This document shows positions 53,140 to 62,460 of a DNA stretch of 63,671 bases, one piece after another. The position numbers were made by a program, and so were the translations under genes. The notes beneath the pieces were generated by a model. That model searched no databases. It was not told the DNA's origin and saw only the letters and a program-made list of their open reading frames with translations. Origin of the DNA: Oscillospiraceae bacterium (GTDB lineage Bacteria > Bacillota > Clostridia > Oscillospirales > Ruminococcaceae); the NCBI GenBank assembly GCA_017408395.1, contig JAFQUQ010000031.1:1-63671 (forward strand), read 5' to 3'. Within the stretch, counting starts at the first letter, position 1. The number at the start of each line of letters is the position of its first letter.

Positions 53140-55308
53140 ATGAAAAAGAATTTATTGGCAAAGGCAGTATCACTTGCAATGGCGTGCACAATGCTGACGG
53201 GTACCGTGATAAGTACGGCTGTCACCGTTTATGCAGACACGTTATCAGGTTATTCGCTGGAACAAGGTGACGAGAGGATGAAAGCGGCTGTTGAAGAGGT
53301 AAAAAAGAGGGTAAACATCACGCCGCAATTATCGGAATTCTACTGGGAATCAACGAATAAATACAAGTCTATGTTTAAATCAGAATATGAAGACGATGCC
53401 TACTGGTTCCGTTGGGCGACTCCCGATGACGCAGATATTCCAGAAGAAATATCCATGCTGTTTGCGGATGATATGATTGTAATGTATGAAAGCTCCGACA
53501 ATGAGGATGATCACTGGAAAAGTTCACTTGCGAAGCTTAGTGCGGATCAGCTTCTTTCAAAGGCAAAGGAGCATATGAAAAAGCTTAATCCCGATATTTA
53601 CGATGAGGGTGTTTACAGTATTGCGGAAATGGAGCTTTCAGGCTATGAAGTTCAGATTAAATTTGAGCGCAGAGTCAACGGAATTCCTGTTCCGGAAAAC
53701 TGGGCGGAGATCCATATGAGCAAAAACACGGGAAAATTGCTTTTTATGCGTTTAAACTGGTGGAAAAACGCCGAATTCCAATCTCCTGATACAAAGCTTA
53801 CAGAAGCCGAAGCGATAGAAAGATTCAAGGAGCTTTGTAAACTTGAAAAAAGTCATTACTCGGTAGGCTCCGAGTCAGCAAAAAATAATCTTTTTGCAAG
53901 GCTTATATACAAACCGAGCTTTAATTCCCTCATTGACGCATTTACAGGAGAAATATCCTATTTCTGGGAAGAATGCTTAAAAAAAGGCGGCGTTGCCTTA
54001 CCTGATTTTCAATGGTTTTATGTAATGAACTATCAGAAAGGAGACGGTGTGGCAGACATTGAGGATCCTGATGATAGCTACAGCGACGAGCTTACAAGAA
54101 TAGATTATGAGACCTTTGAAGGAAAAGAAGAGTTTCTGACTGTTGAGCAGATAACCGACCTTCTCCGCAAGGATAAGTATATAAAGCTTTCCCACAAGGC
54201 GGAGCTTTATGAGGACAGGATTGAGCTTTTCCGCAACGAGAGAACGGGGGAATATATTTATTCACTATATTATAGATCGCCTTACTATGAGGTGGATGTT
54301 GATGTTAATGCACATACGGGCAGGATAGAATTTTTCAGCAGAAAAAACTTGAAAACCGATTATGATAAGACAAAACTGTATCCGAAAAAGTCAAATTATA
54401 AGCTGGCAAAAGAAATTATCAAGCAGATGTACCCCGATATCTACAGCCAATTTATCCCAGATGAAAAATGCACAAGCCCTGTTGAGTCGTGGGAAGAAGA
54501 CGGTGTAATTTACTATGACACAACTCACTACTATTATTTTGAGCGTTATGTAAATGATACCAGGATGAAAAATGATTACATAGGCATAAGAATAAGCAAC
54601 ACAGGTGATATTCTGCATATAAGCTATAATTATACCGACGCAAAATTCCAGACAGCAGGTGAATTTGACGAGGATAAGGCTATCGACAGCCTGTTCAGAC
54701 AGCAGGAAATGGAGTTATATTACGACGGTTGGCGTATGCCTGACGGCTCTGTAAAAACCAATCTTGTTTACAGCACCGATAAGTTTTATATGGATGCGGA
54801 TTATAAACTCTGCGGACATTGGGGCAATATTGACAAAAAGAATCTGTTTAAAACTGATTATACCGATATTAAAGGCAGTAAATATGAAAATGCGATCCGT
54901 AAGCTTGCAGACCACGGTATTATCCTTGAAAGCAAAAACGGCAGATTTGAGCCGGACAGAATAATTACCGACCTTGAATTTTCCGCAGTTGTTTACAAAG
55001 CGATGAAAAGCTATGTTCCGACTGAAATAAGCAATGCCATGAAGGAGAATAAAGGTCAGGCGCTCACAAAAGCGTATGCCGCAAATGTTCTGATAAATCT
55101 GCAGGACGGCAAAGAATATGCAGAACTGGATATTTACAGTTCACCATACAGTGATGTGCCCGCAGACCATCAATATGCAGGCTGTATCTCAATCGCAAAG
55201 GCAATGGGCATATTCAAAAGCGGCGGTAAGTTTGAGCCTGACAGGAAGCTTACAAGAGGCGAGGCTATGCAGCTGATTTACGATTATATAAAAATAGTAA
55301 CCGTATAA
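53140..55308 (+). CDS. secreted YcdB/YcdC-domain protein with SLH motifs (paralog 2)
   Basis: A 722-residue paralog, 18 bases after paralog 1. I start at ATG 53140 (MKKNLLAKAVSLAMACTMLT); the frame extends to 53131. Layout as in paralog 1: signal peptide, two YcdB/YcdC-type regions, two SLH motifs. Its N-terminal signal region is nearly the same as in paralog 3, whereas the last 100 bases are nearly the same as in paralog 1, so it looks like a recombined copy. Confidence 0.82.
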   Translation: MKKNLLAKAVSLAMACTMLTGTVISTAVTVYADTLSGYSLEQGDERMKAAVEEVKKRVNITPQLSEFYWESTNKYKSMFKSEYEDDAYWFRWATPDDADIPEEISMLFADDMIVMYESSDNEDDHWKSSLAKLSADQLLSKAKEHMKKLNPDIYDEGVYSIAEMELSGYEVQIKFERRVNGIPVPENWAEIHMSKNTGKLLFMRLNWWKNAEFQSPDTKLTEAEAIERFKELCKLEKSHYSVGSESAKNNLFARLIYKPSFNSLIDAFTGEISYFWEECLKKGGVALPDFQWFYVMNYQKGDGVADIEDPDDSYSDELTRIDYETFEGKEEFLTVEQITDLLRKDKYIKLSHKAELYEDRIELFRNERTGEYIYSLYYRSPYYEVDVDVNAHTGRIEFFSRKNLKTDYDKTKLYPKKSNYKLAKEIIKQMYPDIYSQFIPDEKCTSPVESWEEDGVIYYDTTHYYYFERYVNDTRMKNDYIGIRISNTGDILHISYNYTDAKFQTAGEFDEDKAIDSLFRQQEMELYYDGWRMPDGSVKTNLVYSTDKFYMDADYKLCGHWGNIDKKNLFKTDYTDIKGSKYENAIRKLADHGIILESKNGRFEPDRIITDLEFSAVVYKAMKSYVPTEISNAMKENKGQALTKAYAANVLINLQDGKEYAELDIYSSPYSDVPADHQYAGCISIAKAMGIFKSGGKFEPDRKLTRGEAMQLIYDYIKIVTV

Positions 55309-55325
55309 AGAAAGGATGATCACAT

Positions 55326-57491
55326 ATGAAAAAACGAACTCTTATAAGAATAGCGTCACTCGCAATGGCGTGCACAATGCTGACAGGTGCCGTAATGAGC
55401 ACGGCTGTCACAGCGGTTGCCAAGACATCGGCATCATCGGAAAGTGCAAAGGAAGCAGCAATGAAAACGGCGCTTACCAAGGTTAAAAAGAGGGTGTCCG
55501 TTCCGACCCACGTTTCCGAATTCAAATACAGCGTACACAATGAAATCAGCAGCAATTGCTTTACATTTACATGGGAAACTCCCGATACCGCAAAAATCCG
55601 TGAGCGTATCGTCGTTCAGATAGTTGGGGACATTATCATTTCCTACCGTCACAACATCTATGATGACGCAGAAACAAAGCAGTCCTTTGCAAAGCTTACC
55701 GACGAACAGCTTCTTTCAAAGGCAAAGGAGCACCTTAAACAGCTTAATCCCGAAATTTACAGGGACGGAGTTTACAGCATCTCAAACATAAGCCTTTTCG
55801 GAACAAACGCAACGGTTTATTTCCAGCGCAAGGTTGACGGTATCGCTGTTGACAGCAACGGCGCAAGCGTTTCTCTTGACAAGGACACAGGCAAGCTTAT
55901 TTCCTGCAATATTGAATGGTGGGATAATGCAGAATTTCCGTCAGACGATACAAAGCTTACCGAAGCGGAAGCAATAGAAAGCTTCAAGAAGCTCTGCACG
56001 CTTACCCCAGCTTACACAATAAGCTACGATTATGAAAACGACAAGCAGGTTGCACGACTTGTGTACCGTCCCGACTTTACTGCTGAAATTGACGCATTTA
56101 CAGGCAAAAAATCAACAATCTGGGATGATATGCACAAGGAAAAGGGTATAAGCTACTCGCCTTTCGGAAGCTTCGGTGCAATTACCGAGGACGCAGTTGC
56201 CGAAGAGGACTGTGAAGAGGTAACAATGGAAGCAGGCGTAAACTTCACAGAAGCCGAGCTTAAGGAGATCGAAGCCGACAAGAGCCTTCTTACAAAGGAT
56301 AAGATCAAGGAAATGCTTGTGAAGGACAAATACATAAAGCTTGACAGCAATGCAGAGCTTGAAAGCTCCAATCTTCACAAGGAAGAGGACACCGAAGAAT
56401 ATTTCTATATGCTCTATTACAAGATTGACAGAGATGCAGAAAAGCTTATGGGCGGCTATGCAAATATTTATTTAAACGCCAAGACAGGCGAGGTTGAATG
56501 GTTCAACAAGGGCGATTATTATAATGAGTACGACAGCACAAAGGCTTATCCTGTTGAGGAAAATCTCAAAACCGCAAAGGAAGTCATCAAATATTTCTAC
56601 GGCGACATCAGCGGCGGATACAAGTCACATCCCGACAACAAAAGACCTGCCGAGTACTGGGAAGTAAGCGAAGACGGCAAGGTAAAGAATTACGAAATCG
56701 AGCGTACCTATACCTTCAACCGCTATGTAAACGACGTTATCGTTGAAGGCGATACTATCAGAGTGAACATCGACAACAAGGGCAACATAAACAGTATCAG
56801 CTACAACCACACCGATGTTACATTCCCGACCGCACCTAAGTTTGACAAGGACAAGGCTTTCGAGTCCCTTTTCAGACAGCAGGAAATGAAGCTTTACTAT
56901 GACGGCTGGTATAAGCCTGACGGCTCCGTTAAAACCTACCTTATCTACGATACAGCTTCCTTTACCTTAAACAGAAGCTACAAGCTCTGCCGCTATGACG
57001 GCTCAGCAATTACCGAAAAGGCAGAAACAAGCACAGCCTACACCGACATCAAGGGCAATAAGTACGAAAAAGCAATAACAACTCTTGCAAGATACAACAT
57101 AACCCTTGACTGTGAAAACAGAAAATTCAACCCCGACGGCGAAATTACCGACCTTGAATTCTCCGCACTTGTTTACAAGGCTATGCAGAATTATGTTCCT
57201 TACACAATAAATGAGGCAAAGAAAGAAAACAAGGGAGTTGTCCTTACAAGAGCACTTGCCGCAAAGGCGTTTGTAACAGCAGCAGGCGGCGAGGAATTTG
57301 CAAAGCTTAAGGGAATTTACGCTTCGCCTTACAGCGACGTATCCGCTAAGCACGAATATGTGGGCTACATTGCAATCGCAAAGGCAATGGGACTGATTGA
57401 CCCGACCTTAAAGAAGTATTCTCCTGACAGCAAGGTTACAAGAGGCGAGGCTATGCAGTTCATTTACGATTACATTTTAAGATTAAGCTAA
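55326..57491 (+). CDS. secreted YcdB/YcdC-domain protein with SLH motifs (paralog 3)
   Basis: A 721-residue paralog, 17 bases after paralog 2, with an AAAGGATG site. Layout: signal peptide (about 1-33), two YcdB/YcdC-type regions, and two SLH motifs (YTDIKGNKYEKAITTLARYN; YSDVSAKHEYVGYIAIAKAMG). Unlike paralogs 1 and 2 its last SLH motif reads LIDPTLKKYSPDSKVTRGE. A strong terminator ends the three-gene unit. Confidence 0.82.
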   Translation: MKKRTLIRIASLAMACTMLTGAVMSTAVTAVAKTSASSESAKEAAMKTALTKVKKRVSVPTHVSEFKYSVHNEISSNCFTFTWETPDTAKIRERIVVQIVGDIIISYRHNIYDDAETKQSFAKLTDEQLLSKAKEHLKQLNPEIYRDGVYSISNISLFGTNATVYFQRKVDGIAVDSNGASVSLDKDTGKLISCNIEWWDNAEFPSDDTKLTEAEAIESFKKLCTLTPAYTISYDYENDKQVARLVYRPDFTAEIDAFTGKKSTIWDDMHKEKGISYSPFGSFGAITEDAVAEEDCEEVTMEAGVNFTEAELKEIEADKSLLTKDKIKEMLVKDKYIKLDSNAELESSNLHKEEDTEEYFYMLYYKIDRDAEKLMGGYANIYLNAKTGEVEWFNKGDYYNEYDSTKAYPVEENLKTAKEVIKYFYGDISGGYKSHPDNKRPAEYWEVSEDGKVKNYEIERTYTFNRYVNDVIVEGDTIRVNIDNKGNINSISYNHTDVTFPTAPKFDKDKAFESLFRQQEMKLYYDGWYKPDGSVKTYLIYDTASFTLNRSYKLCRYDGSAITEKAETSTAYTDIKGNKYEKAITTLARYNITLDCENRKFNPDGEITDLEFSALVYKAMQNYVPYTINEAKKENKGVVLTRALAAKAFVTAAGGEEFAKLKGIYASPYSDVSAKHEYVGYIAIAKAMGLIDPTLKKYSPDSKVTRGEAMQFIYDYILRLS

Positions 57492-57496
57492 AATCT

Positions 57497-57549
57497 GCAC
57501 CGCACACAACGGATTTTCCTTTCCTTTGTGTGCGGTGCGTTTATTTTTC
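57497..57549 (+). terminator. terminator of the YcdB-SLH operon
   Basis: GCACCGCACACAA (57497-57509) pairs with TTGTGTGCGGTGC (57526-57538), followed by GTTTATTTTT. Confidence 0.85.
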
Positions 57550-57578
57550 TTGACTTTACGGTACGGGCATAATATAAT
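57550..57578 (+). promoter_or_regulatory. promoter of ppk1
   Basis: TTGACT (57550-57555), 17 bases, TATAAT (57573-57578). Confidence 0.75.
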
Positions 57579-57618
57579 TAAAATAAGATGTATTTACTTC
57601 CAAGGGAGGTTTGGATTT

Positions 57619-59757
57619 ATGATAAAATATTACGACAACAGAGAATTGTCCTGGCTTAAATTCAATGAACGTGTACTTGAAGAAGCAATGGACATGGATG
57701 TGCCCCTTTGTGAAAGACTGCTTTTTGCGTCGATTTTTCAGTCAAATCTCGATGAGTTCTTTATGGTGCGTGTAGGCTCTCTTTACGACCAGACTCTTGT
57801 AGGAAATGAAAAGGAAAACAAAACGGGTATGACCTGTTCACAGCAGCTTGACGCTATCTTTAAACGCTGTGCAGAGCTGGTGCCTGTCCGTGACGGAGCT
57901 TACAGCGGAATAATGAAGGAGCTTCAGGAGAAGTACGGCATTGAGCAGGTGGATTTCCGTGCTTTGTCCGATGACGAGGAAAATTTTCTCAAAACCTACT
58001 TCAAGCAGGAGATACTGCCCCTTATTTCACCTCAGGTAATCGACAAGCGTCACCCGTTCCCATTCCTTAAAAATAAGGAGATATACGCTGTTGCACACCT
58101 TGAATCAAAGCAATCGGTGAAGCTTGGAATTATTCCGTCAAGCGGCTCATTTTCAAGAGTGATTTTCCTGCCTACGGAAAACCGTATCAGGTTTATGCTT
58201 GCGGAAGAGCTTATCCTGCATTACCTGCCGCTGGTTTTCAGCAATTATAAGATACTCTGCAAGTCCATAATGCGTGTCACAAGAAATGCGGATATAAATA
58301 TGGAGGAGGCTCTTTACGATCACGATGTGGATTTCAGAGAGATAATGTCCGACCTTCTCCGCAAGAGAAAGAAGCTGTCCCCTGTCCGTCTTGAGCTGAC
58401 CCGTAAGCTTGACGAAACAACAACAGCATTTCTCTGCGAGCACCTTGAGCTTAAACCTACGCAGATTTTCTGTCATAATGCTCCTCTCGACCTTTCCTTT
58501 GTGTTTACATTAAGAGGAAAGCTTGAGGATACCGACCCTGTGCTTTTCTACCGCAGGGCTGACCCGAGAAATTCCGCAGAGGTCATTCACGATATGCCTA
58601 TGCTTCCCCAGATCAGAAAGCGTGATATTCTGCTTTCCTATCCTTACGAAAGCATAAAGCCTTTCCTGCGTATGCTTAACGAAGCGGCAGAAGACCCCGA
58701 CGTTGTTTCAATCAAGATTACGCTTTATCGTGTAGCTTCAAACTCAAAGGTAGTAGAAGCTCTTATAAACGCCGCTGAAAACGGCAAGGATGTACTCGTG
58801 CTTGTTGAGCTGAGAGCACGTTTTGACGAGGAAAACAATATCGGCTGGTCAAAGCGTCTTGAACACGCAGGCTGCAGCGTTATTTACGGTCCCGAAAGCC
58901 TTAAGGTACATTCAAAGCTGTGTCTTATCACACGCAAGCAGGGCAATAAGGTAGAGCACATCACACAGATAGGTACGGGCAATTACAACGAAAAGACCTC
59001 CGCACTTTATACCGACCTGTGCCTTATGACGGCAAACGAGGATATTGCAAAGGAAGCAAACGACGTTTTCAATGCCCTTTCAATGAATACCCTTGTTGAA
59101 AATTCAAAGCACCTGCTTGTTGCGCCTTTAAGCTTGCAGAACAAGATAATAAGGCTTATTGACCGTGAGATAGAAAAGGCTGAAAACGGCGAGTACGGCT
59201 ACATCGGCTTAAAGCTTAACTCCCTTACGGACAAGGTGCTTATTGATAAGCTTGTGGAGGCTTCAAGAAAAGGCGTAAAGATCCAGATGGTTATCAGGGG
59301 AATATGCTGTCTTGTTGCCGGAATACCGGGTGATACCGAAAACATTGAGGTAATAAGCATTGTGGGACGTTACCTTGAACACGCAAGAATTTATATGTTC
59401 GGCAGGGGCGAGGATATGAAGCTTTACATTTCCTCCGCCGACTTTATGACAAGAAACACCATCCGCCGTGTAGAGGTTGCCGCACCTGTTTACGACAGCC
59501 ACGTCCGTGAACGCATAGTGCATATTTTTGATACAATGCTCAATGATAATGTAAAGGCAAGAGTAATGCAGCCCGACAGCACCTATTCACACAGACACCC
59601 TGCCGAAAATGAAGAGCCGCTTGATTCACAGGCATATTTTATCGCAAAGGCATACAGTGACTGCTCAAAGAAGCCGCCTGCCGCTGTAAATGAAAAGCCT
59701 GCACCCAAGGCTGTAAAGGTAAGACCGAAGCCTGTAAAAAAACAGAAGAGGTCTTAA
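57619..59757 (+). CDS. ppk1: polyphosphate kinase
   Basis: PPK1 (712 residues) makes polyphosphate from ATP. I start at ATG 57619 (MIKYYDNRELSWLKFNERVLEEA), after AAGGGAGGT; the frame extends to 57526 across the promoter. N-terminal ELSWLxFNxRVLxEA, the SNLDEFFMVRVG segment, the phosphorylated His in HSKLCLI, and TGNYNEKTSALYTD are diagnostic. The C-terminal 40 residues are Pro/Lys-rich (PKAVKVRPKPVKKQKRS), an unusual basic tail. The gene stands alone with its own promoter. Confidence 0.94.
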   Translation: MIKYYDNRELSWLKFNERVLEEAMDMDVPLCERLLFASIFQSNLDEFFMVRVGSLYDQTLVGNEKENKTGMTCSQQLDAIFKRCAELVPVRDGAYSGIMKELQEKYGIEQVDFRALSDDEENFLKTYFKQEILPLISPQVIDKRHPFPFLKNKEIYAVAHLESKQSVKLGIIPSSGSFSRVIFLPTENRIRFMLAEELILHYLPLVFSNYKILCKSIMRVTRNADINMEEALYDHDVDFREIMSDLLRKRKKLSPVRLELTRKLDETTTAFLCEHLELKPTQIFCHNAPLDLSFVFTLRGKLEDTDPVLFYRRADPRNSAEVIHDMPMLPQIRKRDILLSYPYESIKPFLRMLNEAAEDPDVVSIKITLYRVASNSKVVEALINAAENGKDVLVLVELRARFDEENNIGWSKRLEHAGCSVIYGPESLKVHSKLCLITRKQGNKVEHITQIGTGNYNEKTSALYTDLCLMTANEDIAKEANDVFNALSMNTLVENSKHLLVAPLSLQNKIIRLIDREIEKAENGEYGYIGLKLNSLTDKVLIDKLVEASRKGVKIQMVIRGICCLVAGIPGDTENIEVISIVGRYLEHARIYMFGRGEDMKLYISSADFMTRNTIRRVEVAAPVYDSHVRERIVHIFDTMLNDNVKARVMQPDSTYSHRHPAENEEPLDSQAYFIAKAYSDCSKKPPAAVNEKPAPKAVKVRPKPVKKQKRS

Positions 59758-59782
59758 AAGTTAACTTTACGAAATATTATGC

Positions 59783-59811
59783 TTGCATTAAATCTTAAAA
59801 TGTGTTATAAT
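59783..59811 (+). promoter_or_regulatory. promoter of degV
   Basis: TTGCAT (59783-59788), 17 bases, TATAAT (59806-59811). Confidence 0.75.
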
Positions 59812-59823
59812 ATTATTCGGCTG

Positions 59824-59840
59824 TTCGACCATTGGTCGAA
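59824..59840 (+). promoter_or_regulatory. 17-bp palindromic operator candidate in the degV leader
   Basis: TTCGACCA-T-TGGTCGAA is a perfect 8+1+8 palindrome starting 12 bases after the -10 box, covering the first transcribed bases. The shape is like operators of TetR-family regulators. No regulator gene is next to it. Confidence 0.55.
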
Positions 59841-59867
59841 TAATGCGGATCAGAAAGGAAAATTAAA

Positions 59868-60749
59868 ATGAGTAAAGTAAGAATTATGACTGACTCTGCA
59901 AGTGACGTTTCTCTTGCACAGGCAGAAAAATACGGCATTTCCCTCGTAAACTTCTGGATCATTGTAAATGACAAGGAGTGCCGTGAACACGTTGATTATA
60001 CAACAAAGGAATTTTATGAGGTGCTTGAAAATGCAGAGGATCTTCCTCACACATCCCAGATTCTCGTTGACAACTACCTTGAAGCATATGAAAAGGAATA
60101 TGAAGACGGCGTAACAGACCTTATCAATGTTGTTATCGCTTCAATCGGTTCAAACTCATACAACAACGCTTGTATGGCAAAGGATAAGTTCTTTGAGAAG
60201 CACCCCGACGCAGAAGGCAAAATAAATATCACCGTAATGGACAGCCGTGCTTATACAGGCGCATACGGTCTTCCTGTTATGGAAGCTGCGAAGAAGGTTC
60301 AGAAGGGTGCAGAAGCAAACGAAGTTATCGCATTTCTTCAGGACTGGATCGACAGCAGTGTTATCATCTGCACAGCATTTACACTTAAATATGCAAGAAA
60401 GTCAGGCCGTGTAGGCTGTGTGGCTGCATTTGTAGGTGAAATGCTTGGTCTTAAGCCTATCATCACATTCAGATATGCCGTATCTGAAACGGTAGCAAAG
60501 GTAAGGGGCGAAAAGGCTGTAATTCCACAGCTTGTAGATTACGCCGTTGAAAATATGGTTCCGCAGACCCCATATTCCGTTCTTATGGGAAGCAATTCAG
60601 AGCGTTCCGATGAGATCATCAAGCTTATGAAGAAAAAGGTCGGTTATGGTCCTGTTGAAATTCACGAAGTAGGCGCAACTATTGCGTGTCACCTTGGTCA
60701 CGATGTTGCAGGCATCATCATCAAGGAGCCTAACAGAGCAGCCAAGTAA
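59868..60749 (+). CDS. degV: DegV-family fatty-acid-binding protein
   Basis: A 293-residue DegV/FakB-type protein. It starts MSKVRIMTDSASDVSLAQAEKYGIS, has the (H)TSQ segment near residue 62, and the C-terminal EVGATIACHLG typical of the family. Members bind a fatty acid and present it to a kinase (FakA) for use in phospholipids. No fakA is here. The gene is monocistronic, with a palindrome in the leader and a terminator after the stop. Confidence 0.9.
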   Translation: MSKVRIMTDSASDVSLAQAEKYGISLVNFWIIVNDKECREHVDYTTKEFYEVLENAEDLPHTSQILVDNYLEAYEKEYEDGVTDLINVVIASIGSNSYNNACMAKDKFFEKHPDAEGKINITVMDSRAYTGAYGLPVMEAAKKVQKGAEANEVIAFLQDWIDSSVIICTAFTLKYARKSGRVGCVAAFVGEMLGLKPIITFRYAVSETVAKVRGEKAVIPQLVDYAVENMVPQTPYSVLMGSNSERSDEIIKLMKKKVGYGPVEIHEVGATIACHLGHDVAGIIIKEPNRAAK

Positions 60750-60760
60750 ATAAAAAAACA

Positions 60761-60793
60761 ATGCAGGGTGTCATCGGATACCCTGCATTTTTT
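60761..60793. terminator. terminator between convergent genes
   Basis: ATGCAGGGT pairs with ACCCTGCAT over a 10-base loop, followed by TTTTT on the plus strand and preceded by an A-run that would serve the minus strand. Confidence 0.88.
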
Positions 60794-60797
60794 ATAT

Positions 60798-61481
60798 TCA
60801 GTTGCGTGATACAAGGAATTTTACAGCACGTTCAATGCTGTCCTTTGAGTTGCCCCAGTCAGCGTCCTTGCCTGTGTTGCGGTAATCGTACATATTGCAG
60901 TAATGGGAAACATCCTCGTAAAGAGAAGCGATGTATTTTTCTGTAAGACCCGAAATAAGCTTGGTGAAGCTTTCAAGCTCCTGCTTCTGTAAATATGCAG
61001 GTGCAAGTGACTGCAATAAATCAAAATGGGGCAGGCAGATGTATTCCTGCTCAGAAAGGAGCTGTTTAATATCGGCGTGGGAAGACATCTCAAAGAATGT
61101 ACGCATTAATCTTTCCATACCCCAGTCTACCTTTTCACAGACGAAGCAGGACTCGTTTATCTGGGAAAGCTTCTGCTTACGTGCATTTTTAGGCTCGAAA
61201 AGCTTCTTTCGTGAGAAAAGCTGCTGGTCAACCGCCGCAAGATGAGTCTGGAGCATAAGTGCAAGGGAAAGACGGTTTTTCTGTTTGAGCATCTGCTGGA
61301 AGTGAACGTGGCAGAAGCCTGCACGGTTTGTTTCGATACGAACGTCAGGCTCCATCATAGCCGCACCCATTATGTATTCCACAGTTCTCTGCTCAAGCAT
61401 ATCCCTCATTCTGCAAATGGGACAGCCGTCTCTCGGCTCTAAAATTTCGCTTATTGGAATTGTTAAGATACTTTCACGCAT
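60798..61481 (-). CDS. DUF6062-like Cys-rich protein
   Basis: A 227-residue soluble protein starting after GAGGAG. It has three Cys clusters: CPICRM (residues 20-25) with GFCHVHFQ, SCFVCEK, and YICLPHFD. Each pairs CxxC or C with a His in a CxxH context, pointing to repeated zinc-binding units. This pattern is what I know from DUF6062 proteins. Function unknown. It is the last gene of the minus-strand operon. Confidence 0.7.
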   Translation of the reverse strand: MRESILTIPISEILEPRDGCPICRMRDMLEQRTVEYIMGAAMMEPDVRIETNRAGFCHVHFQQMLKQKNRLSLALMLQTHLAAVDQQLFSRKKLFEPKNARKQKLSQINESCFVCEKVDWGMERLMRTFFEMSSHADIKQLLSEQEYICLPHFDLLQSLAPAYLQKQELESFTKLISGLTEKYIASLYEDVSHYCNMYDYRNTGKDADWGNSKDSIERAVKFLVSRN

Positions 61482-61498
61482 TTTTCTGCACTCCTCTT

Positions 61499-61663
61499 TT
61501 AGTTTAAACTGTTGTTGTAAAATTCAAGCATCTGCGGAATTGTATATGGAGTAACCGTCCCAGCCGGCAGCTTAGGTAGTATAAGCGCCGCCGCAATCAG
61601 CAGGACAACGAGAATTCCAAACACTATAAGTATAATTTTTACGGGTTTCTTTAATTTAGCCAT
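61499..61663 (-). CDS. 54-residue single-span membrane protein
   Basis: A short ORF on the minus strand whose ATG (61663-61661) overlaps the stop of the glycosylase gene by one base. The protein reads MAKLKKPVKI, then a strong membrane helix (ILIVFGILVVLLIAAALILP), then a Pro/Thr-containing outer part (KLPAGTVTPYTIPQMLEF). A basic start plus a single helix would put the C-terminus outside. The overlap and operon position support that it is real. Family unknown. Confidence 0.65.
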   Translation of the reverse strand: MAKLKKPVKIILIVFGILVVLLIAAALILPKLPAGTVTPYTIPQMLEFYNNSLN

Positions 61664-62460
61664 TATAACAAATCTCCTGTTCTGCCGTAGTGGAAAAGGT
61701 ACTGCTGTGCAATGCCTGCGTAGGGCTTTACATAATCGGGGAAACCATCAGGATAAAAACGCTCCATAACACGCTTCATCCATACATCCATCGGCACACA
61801 TTCAAGCTTATACATACCGAAAAGCATTGTGCAGTCGGCAACCTTGGGACCTACGCCCTTTATTTTCATAAGCTCACGCCGTGCGTCCTCGACGGGCATA
61901 TTTTTAATTTCATCAAGCCTGATTATGCCGTTATTAACCTTTTCTGCGCAATCCGCAAGATATTTTGCACGGAAGCCTGAACGCAGAGGAGAAAAATCCT
62001 CTGCCGTTGTTCCCTTTACCTGTTCAGCTGTGGGGAAGCCGCCGTACATTTCGCAGAGCCTGCCGATTATGCCTTTTATACGGGGGATATTGTTATTCTG
62101 TGATATTATAAATGAAAACAGTGCTTCAAAGCTGTCCTGCCTTAAAATTCTTATACCGCCCGCGTAGCCGTGAGCTTTTGATAGAGTTTCGTCCTCGGTG
62201 AAAATACGCTTTATCTCGCCGTAATCGGTGTCAAGGTCGAAATAATCCGCCCATATTTCAAGGAAATCCTTCTCAGTTGTATCCTTAAGCACAAAATAAT
62301 CCTTTTCGCTGTAAATACGCAGGGGCTTGTTTAATTTAAAGCCGCAGTAACCCTCGCCGTCACGCTCCCAGCGGAAGGCCTGACCGCAGTCGAGAGTTTC
62401 GTCCAGATTAAAATCGGGCTGATATAAATGAATATCAGCCCCTTTTACCATATACTCCAT
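61663..62460 (-). CDS. ogg: 8-oxoguanine DNA glycosylase (OGG-type)
   Basis: A 265-residue base-excision repair enzyme. It has an N-terminal domain (FNLDETLDCGQAFRWE) and the HhH-GPD motif IKGVGPKVADCTMLFG with the catalytic Lys, followed by VPMDVW with the essential Asp. This is the human OGG1-like family rather than Fpg (MutM) or AlkA. It lies in an operon with a tautomerase and the small membrane protein, each joined by one-base overlaps. Confidence 0.92.
   Translation of the reverse strand: MEYMVKGADIHLYQPDFNLDETLDCGQAFRWERDGEGYCGFKLNKPLRIYSEKDYFVLKDTTEKDFLEIWADYFDLDTDYGEIKRIFTEDETLSKAHGYAGGIRILRQDSFEALFSFIISQNNNIPRIKGIIGRLCEMYGGFPTAEQVKGTTAEDFSPLRSGFRAKYLADCAEKVNNGIIRLDEIKNMPVEDARRELMKIKGVGPKVADCTMLFGMYKLECVPMDVWMKRVMERFYPDGFPDYVKPYAGIAQQYLFHYGRTGDLL

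Noticed and set aside
50929-57491. Tandem YcdB-SLH genes as a CRISPR-like or phase-variation locus
   Set aside because: No short regular repeats, recombinase or inverted repeats at the gene ends; only coding-sequence similarity.
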